From: Acidobacteriota bacterium
GTDB taxonomy: Bacteria > Acidobacteriota > Terriglobia > Terriglobales > Acidobacteriaceae
Assembly (NCBI GenBank): GCA_003010405.1
Contig: PJLO01000022.1
Span: 1 to 39,128 of the forward strand
Length of the DNA: 39,128 bases
Direction: 5' to 3'
The notes beneath the pieces are model-generated. The model was not told where the DNA came from. It saw only the letters and a program-made list of their open reading frames with translations, and made no database searches. The number at the start of each line of letters is the position of its first letter. Within the stretch, counting starts at the first letter, position 1. Below, piece after piece: positions 1 through 8,150 of the stretch. The position numbers and the translations under genes are program-made.

Positions 1-42
1 TTGCGGCCTGGCTCCCGTCGAAGTCGGTGCTGCTGTACTCAT
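1..42 (-). CDS. possible 5' end of a gene running off the window
   Basis: An ATG on the reverse strand at 42 opens a frame that stays open to the window edge and gives 14 residues, MSTAAPTSTGARPQ. The Ala/Thr/Pro-rich start resembles many bacterial N-termini, but there is no Shine-Dalgarno sequence upstream and the fragment is too short for any functional call. It could equally be chance. Confidence 0.25.
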   Translation of the reverse strand, partial: MSTAAPTSTGARPQ

Positions 43-572
43 ATTGTTTTCAACGCGTCCGGGCCGTAGGTGCGAACCCGTTAATCTATGATAACCCAAT
101 CGTGCGCGGAAGAGTTCTGCCCAATCAATGGCAAACGACCCGTTCGGAGCTAATCCTGTTCGCGGCTCAGTAGAGTGAGGCCATGAAGTACAGGTTAACG
201 GGTATGAGCCATGCGCTCCTGCCCATGAGTTTGGCTATCAGTGCGACACAGGAATACGTCCGCAACGGCGCAGCTGCGGACCTGGGTCGGACAGGAACCG
301 CGGAGCCAACTTCAAAGCGCAGCAGCGCAAGCGAACTAGCTGGGGCGAGCGCTACTTTTCTTGTTCGGAGTAACCAACACTCACCAGCACGCCAGAGTGC
401 GCGTTGGGCTGGCCACCCATCCTTATCACTAAGGCGAATCGGGTAGTCTGACTCGGGTGATTACCTAATATCTGTTCGGTGTACCTCCGCGGGTTCCGCT
501 TTGCGCCCGGAACTTAACCACCAATTGGCTCCTCTCCAAACCGGCTAGACTAGCTTGCGTCTCTGTAACAGG
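43..572. other. 530-base stretch with no supported gene
   Basis: Nothing convincing is visible here. A forward frame of 87 codons at 183-446 has a weak GTGAGG upstream but gives a low-complexity Ser/Ala/Arg product with no recognisable fold. No tRNA cloverleaf, terminator with a T-tract or repeat array was found. Confidence 0.4.
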
Positions 573-1160
573 CTAGAACCCCACTTGCACGGTTGGCACG
601 CCATAATAATCGGCAACCATTACTGTCAGCACATCCTGCCTTGCCTGCCAAAGCCATGACGAGTTTCGCGACCGGTACAGTTGTTTGGGATAAGCAAACT
701 GAGCTCTGTAACCAAGCTCATGCTCTACTACTTCCCCCCACAAATACACCTCACCTTCCACAACCTGGAATGCAGGCGTATTCAGTTCCCTTTGCGTTGC
801 TGCATATACCTGCATCCGTCTCCGATGTTTCCACCCATAGATTCCGGCCAAATCACGCTGGTCGATATCCGGCCGCGTGGCAATGGTCTTCTCCCTGGAT
901 GGCCAACAGAAGTCATCAGAATTTGTGGAACGTAACCTCAGATCGGGATGCCACCTGCCCTTGTCGAGCTTAAAATCAGGCCGCTCCCTGAGTGATTGCA
1001 ACCGCTCCATGCTAAGCAGTCGCAACCGTTTCATGGCAAGACCATTAACCAGCCAGCATCTGTAAGCAACAACCGGTTCTATGAATACGTTTACAGCTTG
1101 CTGATCACAATCTAATGACCATGGCACAAGTTTTCCGCTAAAGCTGTTGTTCTGTGCCAT
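573..1160 (-). CDS. conserved hypothetical protein, 195 aa
   Basis: I do not recognise a named family. The protein is rich in Trp, Tyr and Arg. It has an ordered middle with a GIYGWKHRRRMQVYA segment (about residues 106-120) followed by EGEVYLWGEVVEHELGYRAQ (about 135-154), and reads like a globular soluble protein rather than a chance frame. No signal peptide or membrane segment is seen. The shape (an EPVVAYR opening, a GIYxxK core, then GxVYLWGxVVEHExGYRA) reminds me of a hypothetical family found in actinobacteria and acidobacteria, but I cannot name it. Its start codon overlaps the stop of the micro-ORF upstream (TAATG), so it is probably translated by coupling. Function unknown. Confidence 0.7.
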   Translation of the reverse strand: MAQNNSFSGKLVPWSLDCDQQAVNVFIEPVVAYRCWLVNGLAMKRLRLLSMERLQSLRERPDFKLDKGRWHPDLRLRSTNSDDFCWPSREKTIATRPDIDQRDLAGIYGWKHRRRMQVYAATQRELNTPAFQVVEGEVYLWGEVVEHELGYRAQFAYPKQLYRSRNSSWLWQARQDVLTVMVADYYGVPTVQVGF

Positions 1161-1300
1161 TAGGGTATCGCCGGAACTTTCTCCGGTTCTTGCATTGGCT
1201 CATATACCGGCTCTTCCGCGGGATGATGAAGCGGTCGTGGTACGGGCTCTTCCAATGGATAATGAATTTCACGCTTTCTTGGTTCTCCAATCTGCGCCAT
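1160..1300 (-). CDS. 46-aa Pro/Glu-rich micro-ORF, coupled to the next gene
   Basis: The frame starts at an ATG preceded by a strong AAGGAG (1310-1315) at a 9-base spacing and encodes 46 residues. After MAQIGEPRKREIHYP the protein is a run of acidic-proline motifs (LEEPVPRP, HHPAEEPVYEP, MQEPEKVPAIP), and so is probably extended or disordered. Its TAA stop shares one base with the ATG of the 195-aa gene, a classic TAATG coupling junction. The ribosome site, the coupling and the biased composition argue that it is expressed. The role is unknown. It could be a leader peptide controlling the downstream gene, or a small partner that binds it. Confidence 0.65.
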   Translation of the reverse strand: MAQIGEPRKREIHYPLEEPVPRPLHHPAEEPVYEPMQEPEKVPAIP

Positions 1301-1354
1301 TCTTGGAATCTCCTTTCTCGTTAAGCCTTGATCTCGCCTTACGAACTTGGCCCG

Positions 1355-1385
1355 ATTATATCTCTGACTGCGAGCAAATTTTCAG
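1355..1385 (-). promoter_or_regulatory. candidate sigma70 promoter for the micro-ORF/hypothetical pair
   Basis: A perfect reverse-strand TATAAT (1360-1355) lies 55 bases upstream of the micro-ORF start. The best -35 is CTGAAA at 1385-1380 with a 19-base spacer, which is weak. The -10 and its position are the only support. Confidence 0.4.
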
Positions 1386-1781
1386 TGTTTTGACGCAATC
1401 GCAGTCGATCGCAAACTTTTGTGGGCACCCGCAAACTGAAACGCGGCAGGTATGTCGAAGTCGCTTTTTGTAAGAGTACAGAATGAAAGATCTTTCAGAA
1501 GAGAGAGTCTGTTCGGCAGCCCAGCGGCATTTTGAATGCGCGTGGCGAATTTCCGAAGCGTATCGAGCATTTCTTCGGTCCGAATCATTGATATTGGCCG
1601 ATGTCGATTTGTGCATGGGGCTGGCACTCGCCTGTGGGTATAATAAAAATTGGACTCTCTCCCAGGCGAAGCATGAGAAGGGGCGAGATTTTGTATTTTA
1701 GCTAAGCAATGCCTTAAGGCCGCGTACCGTTCACATCGCTACAGGCCCAATTTGCAGGCTTAATATTTGGATACCGCATAT
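1386..1781. other. intergenic stretch, no firm gene
   Basis: A forward frame at 1483-1701 (72 codons, product beginning MKDLSEERVCSAAQRHFECA) has a plausible amino-acid mix but no ribosome binding site, so it is not called. A TATAAT occurs on the forward strand at 1639-1644 and could be a metF -10, but no -35 fits. No SAM-type riboswitch was recognised before metF. Confidence 0.4.
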
Positions 1782-2651
1782 ATGGATTCACAGCTAAGTT
1801 TTTCCTTCGAGCTATTCCCGCCCCGTACGCCGGAAGGCGTGACGAAATTGCCGGCTGTGATCCGGCGCCTTGCTGAGTTGCACCCGGACTATTTCTCTAT
1901 CACTTATGGCGCCGGCGGCTCCAATCAGGAAGGCACCTATGAGACGCTAATGACGGTGATCAAGCAAACTGGCGTGGAGGCCGTACCGCACCTGACCTGC
2001 GTGGGTTCGACACGCGCCCACATTGCTTGCCTTTTAGACCGTTACCGGGAGGCGGGCGTTAAGCGCGTTGTTGCGCTGCGCGGCGACCTGCCTGCGACCG
2101 CCATGAGTCCCTCTGCGCCTGGCGACTTTCATTACGCCAATGAACTGGTCAGCTTCATCCGTGAGACCTATGGGAACGCCTTCAAGATTGATGTGGCCGC
2201 TTACCCGGAGATGCACCCGCAGGCGCCCAGTCCTGGGGTGGACTTCGAAAACTTCTGCCGTAAGGTCGAGGCGGGCGCTGACGCGGCGCTGACCCAGCTT
2301 TTCTTTAACGCCGACGCCTACTTCGATTTCATGGAGCGTTGCGACAAGGCGGGTATCAAAATCCCGGTGATACCGGGCATCATGCCCATCACCACCTTCG
2401 ACAGGACCGTCCGTTTCTGCGAGGGTTGCGGCGCGGACCTGCCGCGGTGGGTGCGTCTGCGCCTTGAAGAGTTGCAGGACGACAAGCCCGCTCTGCTCGA
2501 TTTTGGCTTAGGCGTGGTTACTCGTCTCTGTGAAACCCTTCTGCGCAACGGCGCGCCAGGCTTGCACTTCTACACAATCAATCAGTCCGAAGTGGTTCAG
2601 CGTTTGTGGAACAATCTGGCGCTGACGACATCGTGCGAGCAGGGTCACTAG
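1782..2651 (+). CDS. metF: 5,10-methylenetetrahydrofolate reductase
   Basis: Reduces 5,10-methylene-THF to 5-methyl-THF with FAD, supplying methyl groups for methionine synthesis. The 289-residue product is a complete MTHFR barrel of E. coli MetF size. The opening SFELFPPRTPEG carries the catalytic Glu (residue 10, equivalent to E. coli Glu28). It is followed by SITYGAGGS (39-47), PHLTC (69-73), the flavin-site RGDLP with Asp102, AYPEMHP (140-146), TQLFFN (171-176) and PVIPGIMP. I chose the ATG at 1782. An in-frame TTG at 1767 would add five residues (MDTAY). Neither has a clear Shine-Dalgarno sequence. The gene stands alone, convergent with gltA, and ends in a hairpin that includes its stop codon. 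Confidence 0.95.
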   Translation: MDSQLSFSFELFPPRTPEGVTKLPAVIRRLAELHPDYFSITYGAGGSNQEGTYETLMTVIKQTGVEAVPHLTCVGSTRAHIACLLDRYREAGVKRVVALRGDLPATAMSPSAPGDFHYANELVSFIRETYGNAFKIDVAAYPEMHPQAPSPGVDFENFCRKVEAGADAALTQLFFNADAYFDFMERCDKAGIKIPVIPGIMPITTFDRTVRFCEGCGADLPRWVRLRLEELQDDKPALLDFGLGVVTRLCETLLRNGAPGLHFYTINQSEVVQRLWNNLALTTSCEQGH

Positions 2652-2672
2652 ACCCGGAGTGGGCTAGTGACC
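2643..2672. other. hairpin overlapping the metF stop codon
   Basis: GGTCACTAG (2643-2651) and CTAGTGACC (2664-2672) form a perfect 9-bp stem with a 12-base loop. The left arm contains the TAG stop of metF. There is no T-tract after it, so it is more likely a 3'-end protecting or pausing structure than a terminator. Confidence 0.55.
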
Positions 2673-2724
2673 TCGTCTAGTTTGCCCCATTCAAAACGAA
2701 GCAGAGGTCGAGCAGTTTGTTTTG

Positions 2725-2766
2725 CGCCGGAAAGGTTTTAGCTCACTTTCCGGCGGTTGCTTTTTT
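2725..2766 (+). terminator. Rho-independent terminator for metF
   Basis: A 10-bp stem CGCCGGAAAG (2725-2734) / CTTTCCGGCG (2746-2755) with an 11-base loop is followed by GTTGC and six T on the forward strand. In the reverse direction there is no T-run, so gltA does not obviously share it. Confidence 0.8.
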
Positions 2767-2774
2767 GGAATATG

Positions 2775-4061
2775 TCAGCCGCGCTCCTCGCGGGGCACGT
2801 AGTCGCGCTTTGTCTCGCCAGTGTAGATCTGACGGGGGCGGCTGATCTTGAGCCGCGTCGCGTCGTGGATCTCCTTGTAGTTGGCAATCCAACCCGGCAT
2901 ACGCCCGATGGCAAACATGACAGTGAACATATTGAGTGGAATCCCCATCGCGCGCAGAATGATTCCCGAGTAGAAATCGACATTGGGATACAGCTTGCGG
3001 TCAATGAAATAGCTGTCCTTGAGGGCGACTTCCTCCAGATGCCGCGCGATATCCAGAAGCGGATCGCTGATATTCAGCTTCGCCAGAATGACGTCGGCGG
3101 TCTTCTGCAGAATGCGCGACCGGGGATCAAAGTTGCGGTATACGCGATGACCGAAACCCATCAGACGCAGCTTGGAGTCCTTCTGCTTGACCTTCTCCAT
3201 GTAGTCCTTTGCGCAAATCCCGGACGTGCGGATCTCTTCAAGCATCTGGATCACAGCCATGTTGGCTCCGCCGTGCAGCGGTCCCCAGAGGGAACACACG
3301 CCTGCGGCGCATGACGCGAACATATTCGCGCCCGAGCTTGCCACCATCCGCACCGTGGAGGTGCTGCAATTCTGTTCATGATCGGCATGCAGGATCATGA
3401 ACTGGTTCAGGGCGCGCGCTACGTCTGGATCGGGGGTGTAGCGTCCGTGGGGCACCGAGAACATCATATGCAGAAAGTTCTCGCAGTATTTGAATTCGCG
3501 CGGGTACATCATGGGCTGACCGATGCTCATCTTGTACGTCGCGGCTGCAATGGACCGCACTTGCGAGAGGAGTCGTGCCGCGCTTTCTTCAAAGTTGAAT
3601 TCGCCTTCTTCGTACCCCAGCACTTCGGGCGAGAAGCAGCCAAGCGCGTTGATCATCGCCGAGAGGATGGCCATCGGCGGAGCGTTGTTGGGAAAACCCT
3701 GAAAGTGGCTGCGCATGCTTTCGTGGATCATCTGATGCTTAGTCAGAAGCTCCGAGAACCCCTTGCGCTCCTCTTCGTTCGGCAGCCACCCATAAATCAG
3801 GAGCCAGGCCGTTTCCATGAAGTTCGATTGTTCCGCGAGCTGTTCAATGGGGATTCCGCGGTAGCGCAAGATGCCTTGATCGCCGTCGATGTAGCTGATG
3901 GCTGACCGGCAGGAACCGGTATTACCGTAGCCTTCGTCCAGGGTGATCAATCCGGTCTTTGAGCGAAGATCGGAAATGTCGATGCCGAGTTCCTTTTCGG
4001 AACCTTCTATCACAGGAAATTCCCAGGAATTACCGTTGTATTCGAGTCGAGCGGTGGACAT
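2775..4061 (-). CDS. gltA: citrate synthase (type II)
   Basis: Condenses oxaloacetate and acetyl-CoA to citrate, the entry step of the TCA cycle. The 428-residue product is full length and keeps almost exactly the E. coli numbering of the active site: His263 in WGPLHGGAN, His305 in [10 protein letters not shown] and Asp362 in [10 protein letters not shown]. His228 lies in the substrate-binding LHADHEQN segment. The N-terminal small beta domain (about 1-50) marks the hexameric Gram-negative type. The ATG at 4061 has GGAG about 11 bases upstream. The gene is third in a reverse-strand row asnA, rlpA-like, gltA, but a 226-base gap with its own -10 suggests independent transcription. Possible alternatives are 2-methylcitrate synthase-like activity, which the sequence cannot exclude. 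Confidence 0.96.
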   Translation of the reverse strand: MSTARLEYNGNSWEFPVIEGSEKELGIDISDLRSKTGLITLDEGYGNTGSCRSAISYIDGDQGILRYRGIPIEQLAEQSNFMETAWLLIYGWLPNEEERKGFSELLTKHQMIHESMRSHFQGFPNNAPPMAILSAMINALGCFSPEVLGYEEGEFNFEESAARLLSQVRSIAAATYKMSIGQPMMYPREFKYCENFLHMMFSVPHGRYTPDPDVARALNQFMILHADHEQNCSTSTVRMVASSGANMFASCAAGVCSLWGPLHGGANMAVIQMLEEIRTSGICAKDYMEKVKQKDSKLRLMGFGHRVYRNFDPRSRILQKTADVILAKLNISDPLLDIARHLEEVALKDSYFIDRKLYPNVDFYSGIILRAMGIPLNMFTVMFAIGRMPGWIANYKEIHDATRLKISRPRQIYTGETKRDYVPREERG

Positions 4062-4249
4062 TGTTACGTATTCTCCAGATTACCGATTCTTGCGCTTTCG
4101 TCGCGGAGTTAGCAAGGTCCTCCGTCGGAAAGCCGTGGACAGAGTCCCGGCTGTATTGCGTTCGCCATTGCAGCAAGAGTTGTGCGCGAGCCAAGGCTCC
4201 GCTTTAACTTGCATGATTTTTTTCAGGGACACCCATCACATTGACTCAC

Positions 4250-4255
4250 ATTATA
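4250..4255 (-). promoter_or_regulatory. candidate -10 element for gltA
   Basis: A perfect TATAAT on the reverse strand lies about 190 bases upstream of the gltA start, in the gap after the rlpA-like gene. No good -35 is present at 16-18 bases, so the promoter may need an activator or be spurious. Confidence 0.3.
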
Positions 4256-4287
4256 AACATGAGGGCGCAAACAATCCGAATATTTCG

Positions 4288-5190
4288 TTAATCGAGGCGA
4301 ACCATGAATACTCCGCCCTCATTCACCCGGGTTTGCTCGAAGACCTTGCGCGTATTCTCTTTGTCGTCTTTCGTAACCCGAATGCGAACCCAGTAGCCGG
4401 TAGGGCCTTTGAAATGCATTACTTGCGCATCGGCGTAACGGTCAAGGAGATGCTGCTTCAAACGAATGGCGTTGGATTGTTCCTTGAATGCACCGATCTG
4501 AACACACCAGCGGCCGCCGGTTTCAATGGGATGCGGCGCTTCGAGCACATCCAGCCGGACGCGTGCGGTTCCCGGAAGGTAGACGTTAACGTCCTTGGCA
4601 GCGGCGAGCGAAAGGTCAATGATGCGATCACCTATAAAAGGGCCGCGGTCGGTGATACGCACTACTGTGGTCTGATTATTCTGGAGGTTGACAACGCGCA
4701 CGATCGAATTCATGGGCAGGGTGTTGTGTGCGGCGGTCATCTCGTTCTGGTCGTAAAGTTCGCCGTTGGCGGCCTTCTTGTTGTGATAGTTAGGGCCGTA
4801 CCAGCTTGCGTATCCCATTTCGCTCCAAATGACCTTTGCTTTGGGATCGACGTGAATGCCGGGAACCGAGGCAATGGAGCCGAGGTCGCTCGCGTATGGA
4901 AAGTCTTTCGCCTCGGTAACAGTGTCCTTCTTTGGTTTCGAGTGAGCGGACTGTGAAGGGAGTCTAGGCGAGGGCGGAACCTTGCGGGCCGTCGGCTTCT
5001 TGTGTCCGCAGCCGATTGAAAATAGACCGATGGTAAACAGACAGGCGACCAGCACTCCCCGGCGCAGACAGACGAACGGAAAATCCGCATTGCCGGGGCG
5101 AGCCGACAGGTGCATTACGTGTTGCGTAAAAAGCTCCAAAGCAGCTTGATTCTGCCGCGTCCGCAGTAACTGGTCAATGAGGCGGAACAT
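4288..5190 (-). CDS. rlpA: RlpA-like lipoprotein with double-psi barrel and SPOR domain
   Basis: RlpA proteins are envelope lytic transglycosylases or septal-ring proteins that act on peptidoglycan. Visible in order: a hydrophobic stretch about 46-60 ending in a lipobox-like SIGC with Cys61 as the lipidated residue; a Lys/Pro/Ser-rich linker (about 65-95); the RlpA double-psi beta-barrel with GYASWYGPNYHNKKAANGE (126-144) and RITDRGPF, whose Asp181 matches the family's catalytic acid; and a C-terminal SPOR domain beginning GGRWCVQIGAFKEQSNA (about 225-241), which targets stem-poor septal glycan. The frame gives 300 residues, but the ~45 residues before the hydrophobic core are long for a signal peptide. 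An in-frame ATG at 5115 (codon 26) is a reasonable alternative. Neither start has a clear ribosome site. It lies 59 bases after asnA and is probably co-transcribed with it. Confidence 0.88.
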   Translation of the reverse strand: MFRLIDQLLRTRQNQAALELFTQHVMHLSARPGNADFPFVCLRRGVLVACLFTIGLFSIGCGHKKPTARKVPPSPRLPSQSAHSKPKKDTVTEAKDFPYASDLGSIASVPGIHVDPKAKVIWSEMGYASWYGPNYHNKKAANGELYDQNEMTAAHNTLPMNSIVRVVNLQNNQTTVVRITDRGPFIGDRIIDLSLAAAKDVNVYLPGTARVRLDVLEAPHPIETGGRWCVQIGAFKEQSNAIRLKQHLLDRYADAQVMHFKGPTGYWVRIRVTKDDKENTRKVFEQTRVNEGGVFMVRLD

Positions 5191-5249
5191 TGATGATTAC
5201 TGCATGAATTTCCAAGAGCGTCCCAGCAACAGTAATTACATCGCGCAAG

Positions 5250-6392
5250 TTACTCGAGCACGTGGATATTGTGTTTCTCGCAAATCTCCTTCAGGATTTT
5301 CGGCCATACGCTGACGGTCACCTCTCCAAGGTGCGCCTTCTTTAACAGCAGCATGAGCGTGCGCCCCTGGCCGATACCGCCTCCGATAGAGAGCGGAATC
5401 TCATTTTTGATGATCCCCTTGTGGTATGGAAAATCGATCAGGTTCAGCTGATTCGACATGGCGAGCTGCTGCTTCAGGGTTTCGGCGTTAACCCGGATGC
5501 CCATTGATGAGAGCTCGTGGCGGCGTCCCGTGACCGGGTTCCAGACCAGGATGTCCCCGTTGAGGCCGTGTGCGGTTTCGCCATTAGGCATGGTAGTCGG
5601 TGTCACCCAGTCGTCGTAGTCGGCAGCGCGCATCTCGTGGGGGAAGCCGTCCTTGAGCGGCCAACCGATGCCGATGATGAATACGGCGGGGTGTTTTTGA
5701 AGGAGCAGAGTCTCCCTCTGTTTTCGCGGTAGACCGGGGTACATTTCGAGCAGCTCCTCGGCATGTATAAACTCAATCTCTTCGGGCAGGGCTGGGTATT
5801 TGGCATTCCCGAGCGCGGGGAAGAGCTGCCGCGCGAAACGATCGGCGCCGGTCAGGACCCTCCAGATGCTACGGACGATTGTTTTCAGAAAATCCAGATT
5901 GCGATCTTCGGGCCGGATGACACGTTCCCAATCCCACTGGTCGACGTAGCAGCTGTGGTCGTGGTCGAGGAAGTAGTCCTTGCGAATGGCGCGCATGTCG
6001 GTGCAGATGCCTTCGCCGACCTGGCAGCCGAACTGCTTGAGAGCCATCCTCTTCCATTTGGTTGCGGCCTGCACGATCTCAGCATCGACGGGGTGCTGGT
6101 TGCGGTCGTTGGAAATATGGACCTGAATTGGAGTGCGCGACCCATCGCGGTCCAGGAAGTCGTTAATGCCGCTCTCAGAGTCGACGATGAGTGGCACCGT
6201 GGTCATGATGAGGTTTAACTCACGGCAGAGCTTGTCTTCGATGTAGCGCTTGACGGCGAAGATGGCCTTCTGTGTTTCGAGGGGTGAGAGTAGGGGAGTG
6301 TAGTCTTTCGGCAGGACGCGCTCGATGTCGGTGTAATTGCCAATGCCAGGGCCGGCAAGGTCCGCACGCTTATCTGCTAATGTGGCTCTCAT
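5250..6392 (-). CDS. asnA: aspartate--ammonia ligase (AsnA type asparagine synthetase)
   Basis: Makes asparagine from aspartate, ATP and free ammonia. The fold is that of class II aminoacyl-tRNA synthetases. Diagnostic segments are ATKWKRMALKQFG, EGICTDMRAIRKD, CYVDQWDWERV, RAADYDDWVTP, LNGDILVWNPVTGRRHELSSMGIRV and the ATP-site-like SIGGGIGQGRTLMLLL near the C-terminus. The product is 380 residues against about 330 for E. coli AsnA. The extra length is mostly an N-terminal extension of roughly 30 residues before the conserved YTPLLSPLETQKAI. The ATG at 6392 is firmly supported by AAGGAG six bases upstream. The glutamine-dependent AsnB domain is absent, so this enzyme depends on ammonia. It is divergent from the thyX-like gene and first in a row with the rlpA-like gene. 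Confidence 0.94.
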   Translation of the reverse strand: MRATLADKRADLAGPGIGNYTDIERVLPKDYTPLLSPLETQKAIFAVKRYIEDKLCRELNLIMTTVPLIVDSESGINDFLDRDGSRTPIQVHISNDRNQHPVDAEIVQAATKWKRMALKQFGCQVGEGICTDMRAIRKDYFLDHDHSCYVDQWDWERVIRPEDRNLDFLKTIVRSIWRVLTGADRFARQLFPALGNAKYPALPEEIEFIHAEELLEMYPGLPRKQRETLLLQKHPAVFIIGIGWPLKDGFPHEMRAADYDDWVTPTTMPNGETAHGLNGDILVWNPVTGRRHELSSMGIRVNAETLKQQLAMSNQLNLIDFPYHKGIIKNEIPLSIGGGIGQGRTLMLLLKKAHLGEVTVSVWPKILKEICEKHNIHVLE

Positions 6393-6539
6393 TAAAGTCT
6401 CCTTCGTTTGAACTCAGTCCTCGGGGTGTGGGAATGGCTGCCAACGAAAAACAGCACCAAATTTGTCGGCTGCTACGAAATCACGAAAGCAGTGGTGGAT
6501 CTGTAACGATGATCACAAAATCGGAGGAATTTTTACTCT

Positions 6540-6568
6540 TAGTCAAATCAGTAACCGTTTAGTAGAAT
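6540..6568 (+). promoter_or_regulatory. candidate promoter giving a leaderless thyX-like mRNA
   Basis: TAGTCA (6540-6545), a 17-base spacer and TAGAAT (6563-6568) resemble a sigma70 promoter. Its expected start site falls at or within a base or two of the ATG at 6576, and no Shine-Dalgarno sequence precedes that ATG. Confidence 0.4.
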
Positions 6569-6575
6569 CGGGCGC

Positions 6576-8150
6576 ATGAACGTTCCTGCCTCCGTCACCA
6601 CCCCTGCTCCTGAGCCCGACTCCAACGAAACGCAGGTGTACTGCATACACGGCGTAGACCCGGAGGTTCAGGCCTATGCAATGGCGAAGTACTCCCGTTC
6701 GGCGCTCTCGCTCAAGGAGTCGCTGGCTGAGTTGAATGAGCAAAGAGCGGAAAAATTTCTCAGCACCTTCTATTTCCAGTACGGACATCGTTCGATTGCG
6801 GACCTGGCGCACGTCGCCATGGCCATTGAGCGGCTCTCTTTATTAGCGGCCACTCTGGTTGTAGACGAAAGCCGCTGGGATGGTCAGGAGCGCTCAACGC
6901 GTTACCAGGATTTCAAGAAGAGCGGGCACTATACGCCGAAATTCTGCGATCCGGCGGACGCGCATTTCTTTGAAGAAACCATCGAATTTCTCTTTTCGGA
7001 GTACCGCAGCTTCAGCGAATTGAATTTTCAGTATCTTGCGGCGAAGACTCCCAAACCGGCAGATATGACGCAGGAGGCCTACGAGCGCACCATGCGTGCG
7101 CGCGCTTTCGATATTTCGCGCTACTTGCTGCCTCTGGCTACCAATACGTCTCTGGGGCAGATTGTGAATGCCCGCACGCTGGAGACTCAGGTTGCGCGCC
7201 TGCTCGGCAGTCCTTACGCGGAGGTGCGGCTGCTCGGCGAACGCATGAAGCAGGCCGCGCGCGGATCAGCCTGGGATGTGAATGCCGGGAAACGACAATC
7301 TCTGGTAGAGGCAATCGCTGAGAAAGACGCAGCGCTGGGAGAACAGGCAAGAGCGGAGCTCTTGCGGGAAACCAAAGTTGCTCCCACGCTCGTAAAATAC
7401 GCGGAGGCCAGCAAATACCAGCTTTTCTCGAAAAAGGAGCTGACGCAGGCGGCATCTGAGTTGATGCGAGGGCAGAGCATTGCGCCAGCCCCCGAGGTCG
7501 ATCTGCTCGACGAAGAGCCGCTCGAAGTTGAATTGGCCACGACGCTGCTTTACGAGCATTCACAGCATCCTTATCGTCAGTTGCGCGAAGCAGTGGCTGC
7601 TCTGAGCGAGGCGCAGCGGGCGGAGATTATCGATCTGGGCATTCGTCATCGCGACAGCCACGACGAATTGCTGCGCGCCTACTGCTCTGGTCAAAAGTTC
7701 CGCTTTGACATTCTCATGGACATCGGGGCCTACCGCGATCTGCACCGCCATCGCCGGTGCGTTCAGATCCATCAGGAGTACTGCTTCGAGCATGGATTCG
7801 ATACGCCACGGGAAATTCTGGATGCAGGCTACGCCGCACGTTACACCGAGGCGATGCAGCGCGCCGGGGACGCAGGGCGCCAACTTGCGACTGCCCTCAG
7901 CGCGCGTGGCGAGGCTCCGCAAGCCGCGCAATATCTGCTTCCTTTGGCCTACCGCAAGCGCACGCTTTTCAAGATGGATTTTGCGGAGGCCGTTTACATC
8001 AGCGAACTGCGCACAGGGCCAGGAGGTCATTGGAGCTACCGTAATGTGGCCTATCAGATGTACGAACGTATCGCCGAACGCTACCCGGCGCTGGCTAAGT
8101 GCTTCCGAGTTACGGATATTCATCCACCGGTGGACTTGCTTCGAAGGTGA
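6576..8150 (+). CDS. thyX: tandem two-domain ThyX-like flavin-dependent thymidylate synthase
   Basis: ThyX methylates dUMP to dTMP using FAD and methylene-THF, normally as a homotetramer of about 220-250 aa chains. This 524-aa protein contains two ThyX-like halves. The N-terminal half has FYFQYGHRSIADLAH (65-79), ERLSLLAA, then QERSTRYQDF (104-113), matching the end of the ThyX motif RHRxxSxNExSxRY but with the RHR part replaced (DESRWDG). It continues with SRYLLPLATNT and VNARTLETQVARLL, a typical ThyX helix. The C-terminal half has RHR at 391-393 in DLHRHRRCVQIHQEY but lacks the SxRY end, then QYLLPLAYRKR, SELRTGPGGHWSYRNVA. The halves thus keep complementary parts of the signature. Long ThyX-like fusions occur in several phyla. 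Whether this one makes dTMP is an inference. No RBS is seen. Confidence 0.8.
   Translation: MNVPASVTTPAPEPDSNETQVYCIHGVDPEVQAYAMAKYSRSALSLKESLAELNEQRAEKFLSTFYFQYGHRSIADLAHVAMAIERLSLLAATLVVDESRWDGQERSTRYQDFKKSGHYTPKFCDPADAHFFEETIEFLFSEYRSFSELNFQYLAAKTPKPADMTQEAYERTMRARAFDISRYLLPLATNTSLGQIVNARTLETQVARLLGSPYAEVRLLGERMKQAARGSAWDVNAGKRQSLVEAIAEKDAALGEQARAELLRETKVAPTLVKYAEASKYQLFSKKELTQAASELMRGQSIAPAPEVDLLDEEPLEVELATTLLYEHSQHPYRQLREAVAALSEAQRAEIIDLGIRHRDSHDELLRAYCSGQKFRFDILMDIGAYRDLHRHRRCVQIHQEYCFEHGFDTPREILDAGYAARYTEAMQRAGDAGRQLATALSARGEAPQAAQYLLPLAYRKRTLFKMDFAEAVYISELRTGPGGHWSYRNVAYQMYERIAERYPALAKCFRVTDIHPPVDLLRR

Noticed and set aside
183..446. Forward frame of 87 codons
   Set aside because: Low-complexity Ser/Ala/Arg product and only a weak ribosome site.
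1483..1701. Forward frame of 72 codons before metF
   Set aside because: Plausible residues but no ribosome binding site and no recognised relative; left as unassigned.
1621..1766. Possible SAM riboswitch before metF
   Set aside because: Looked for the conserved SAM-type elements and found none.
3943..4956. Forward open frame of 337 codons
   Set aside because: It lies antisense to the rlpA-like gene and the 5' end of gltA, both with clear domains; its product has no recognisable motif.
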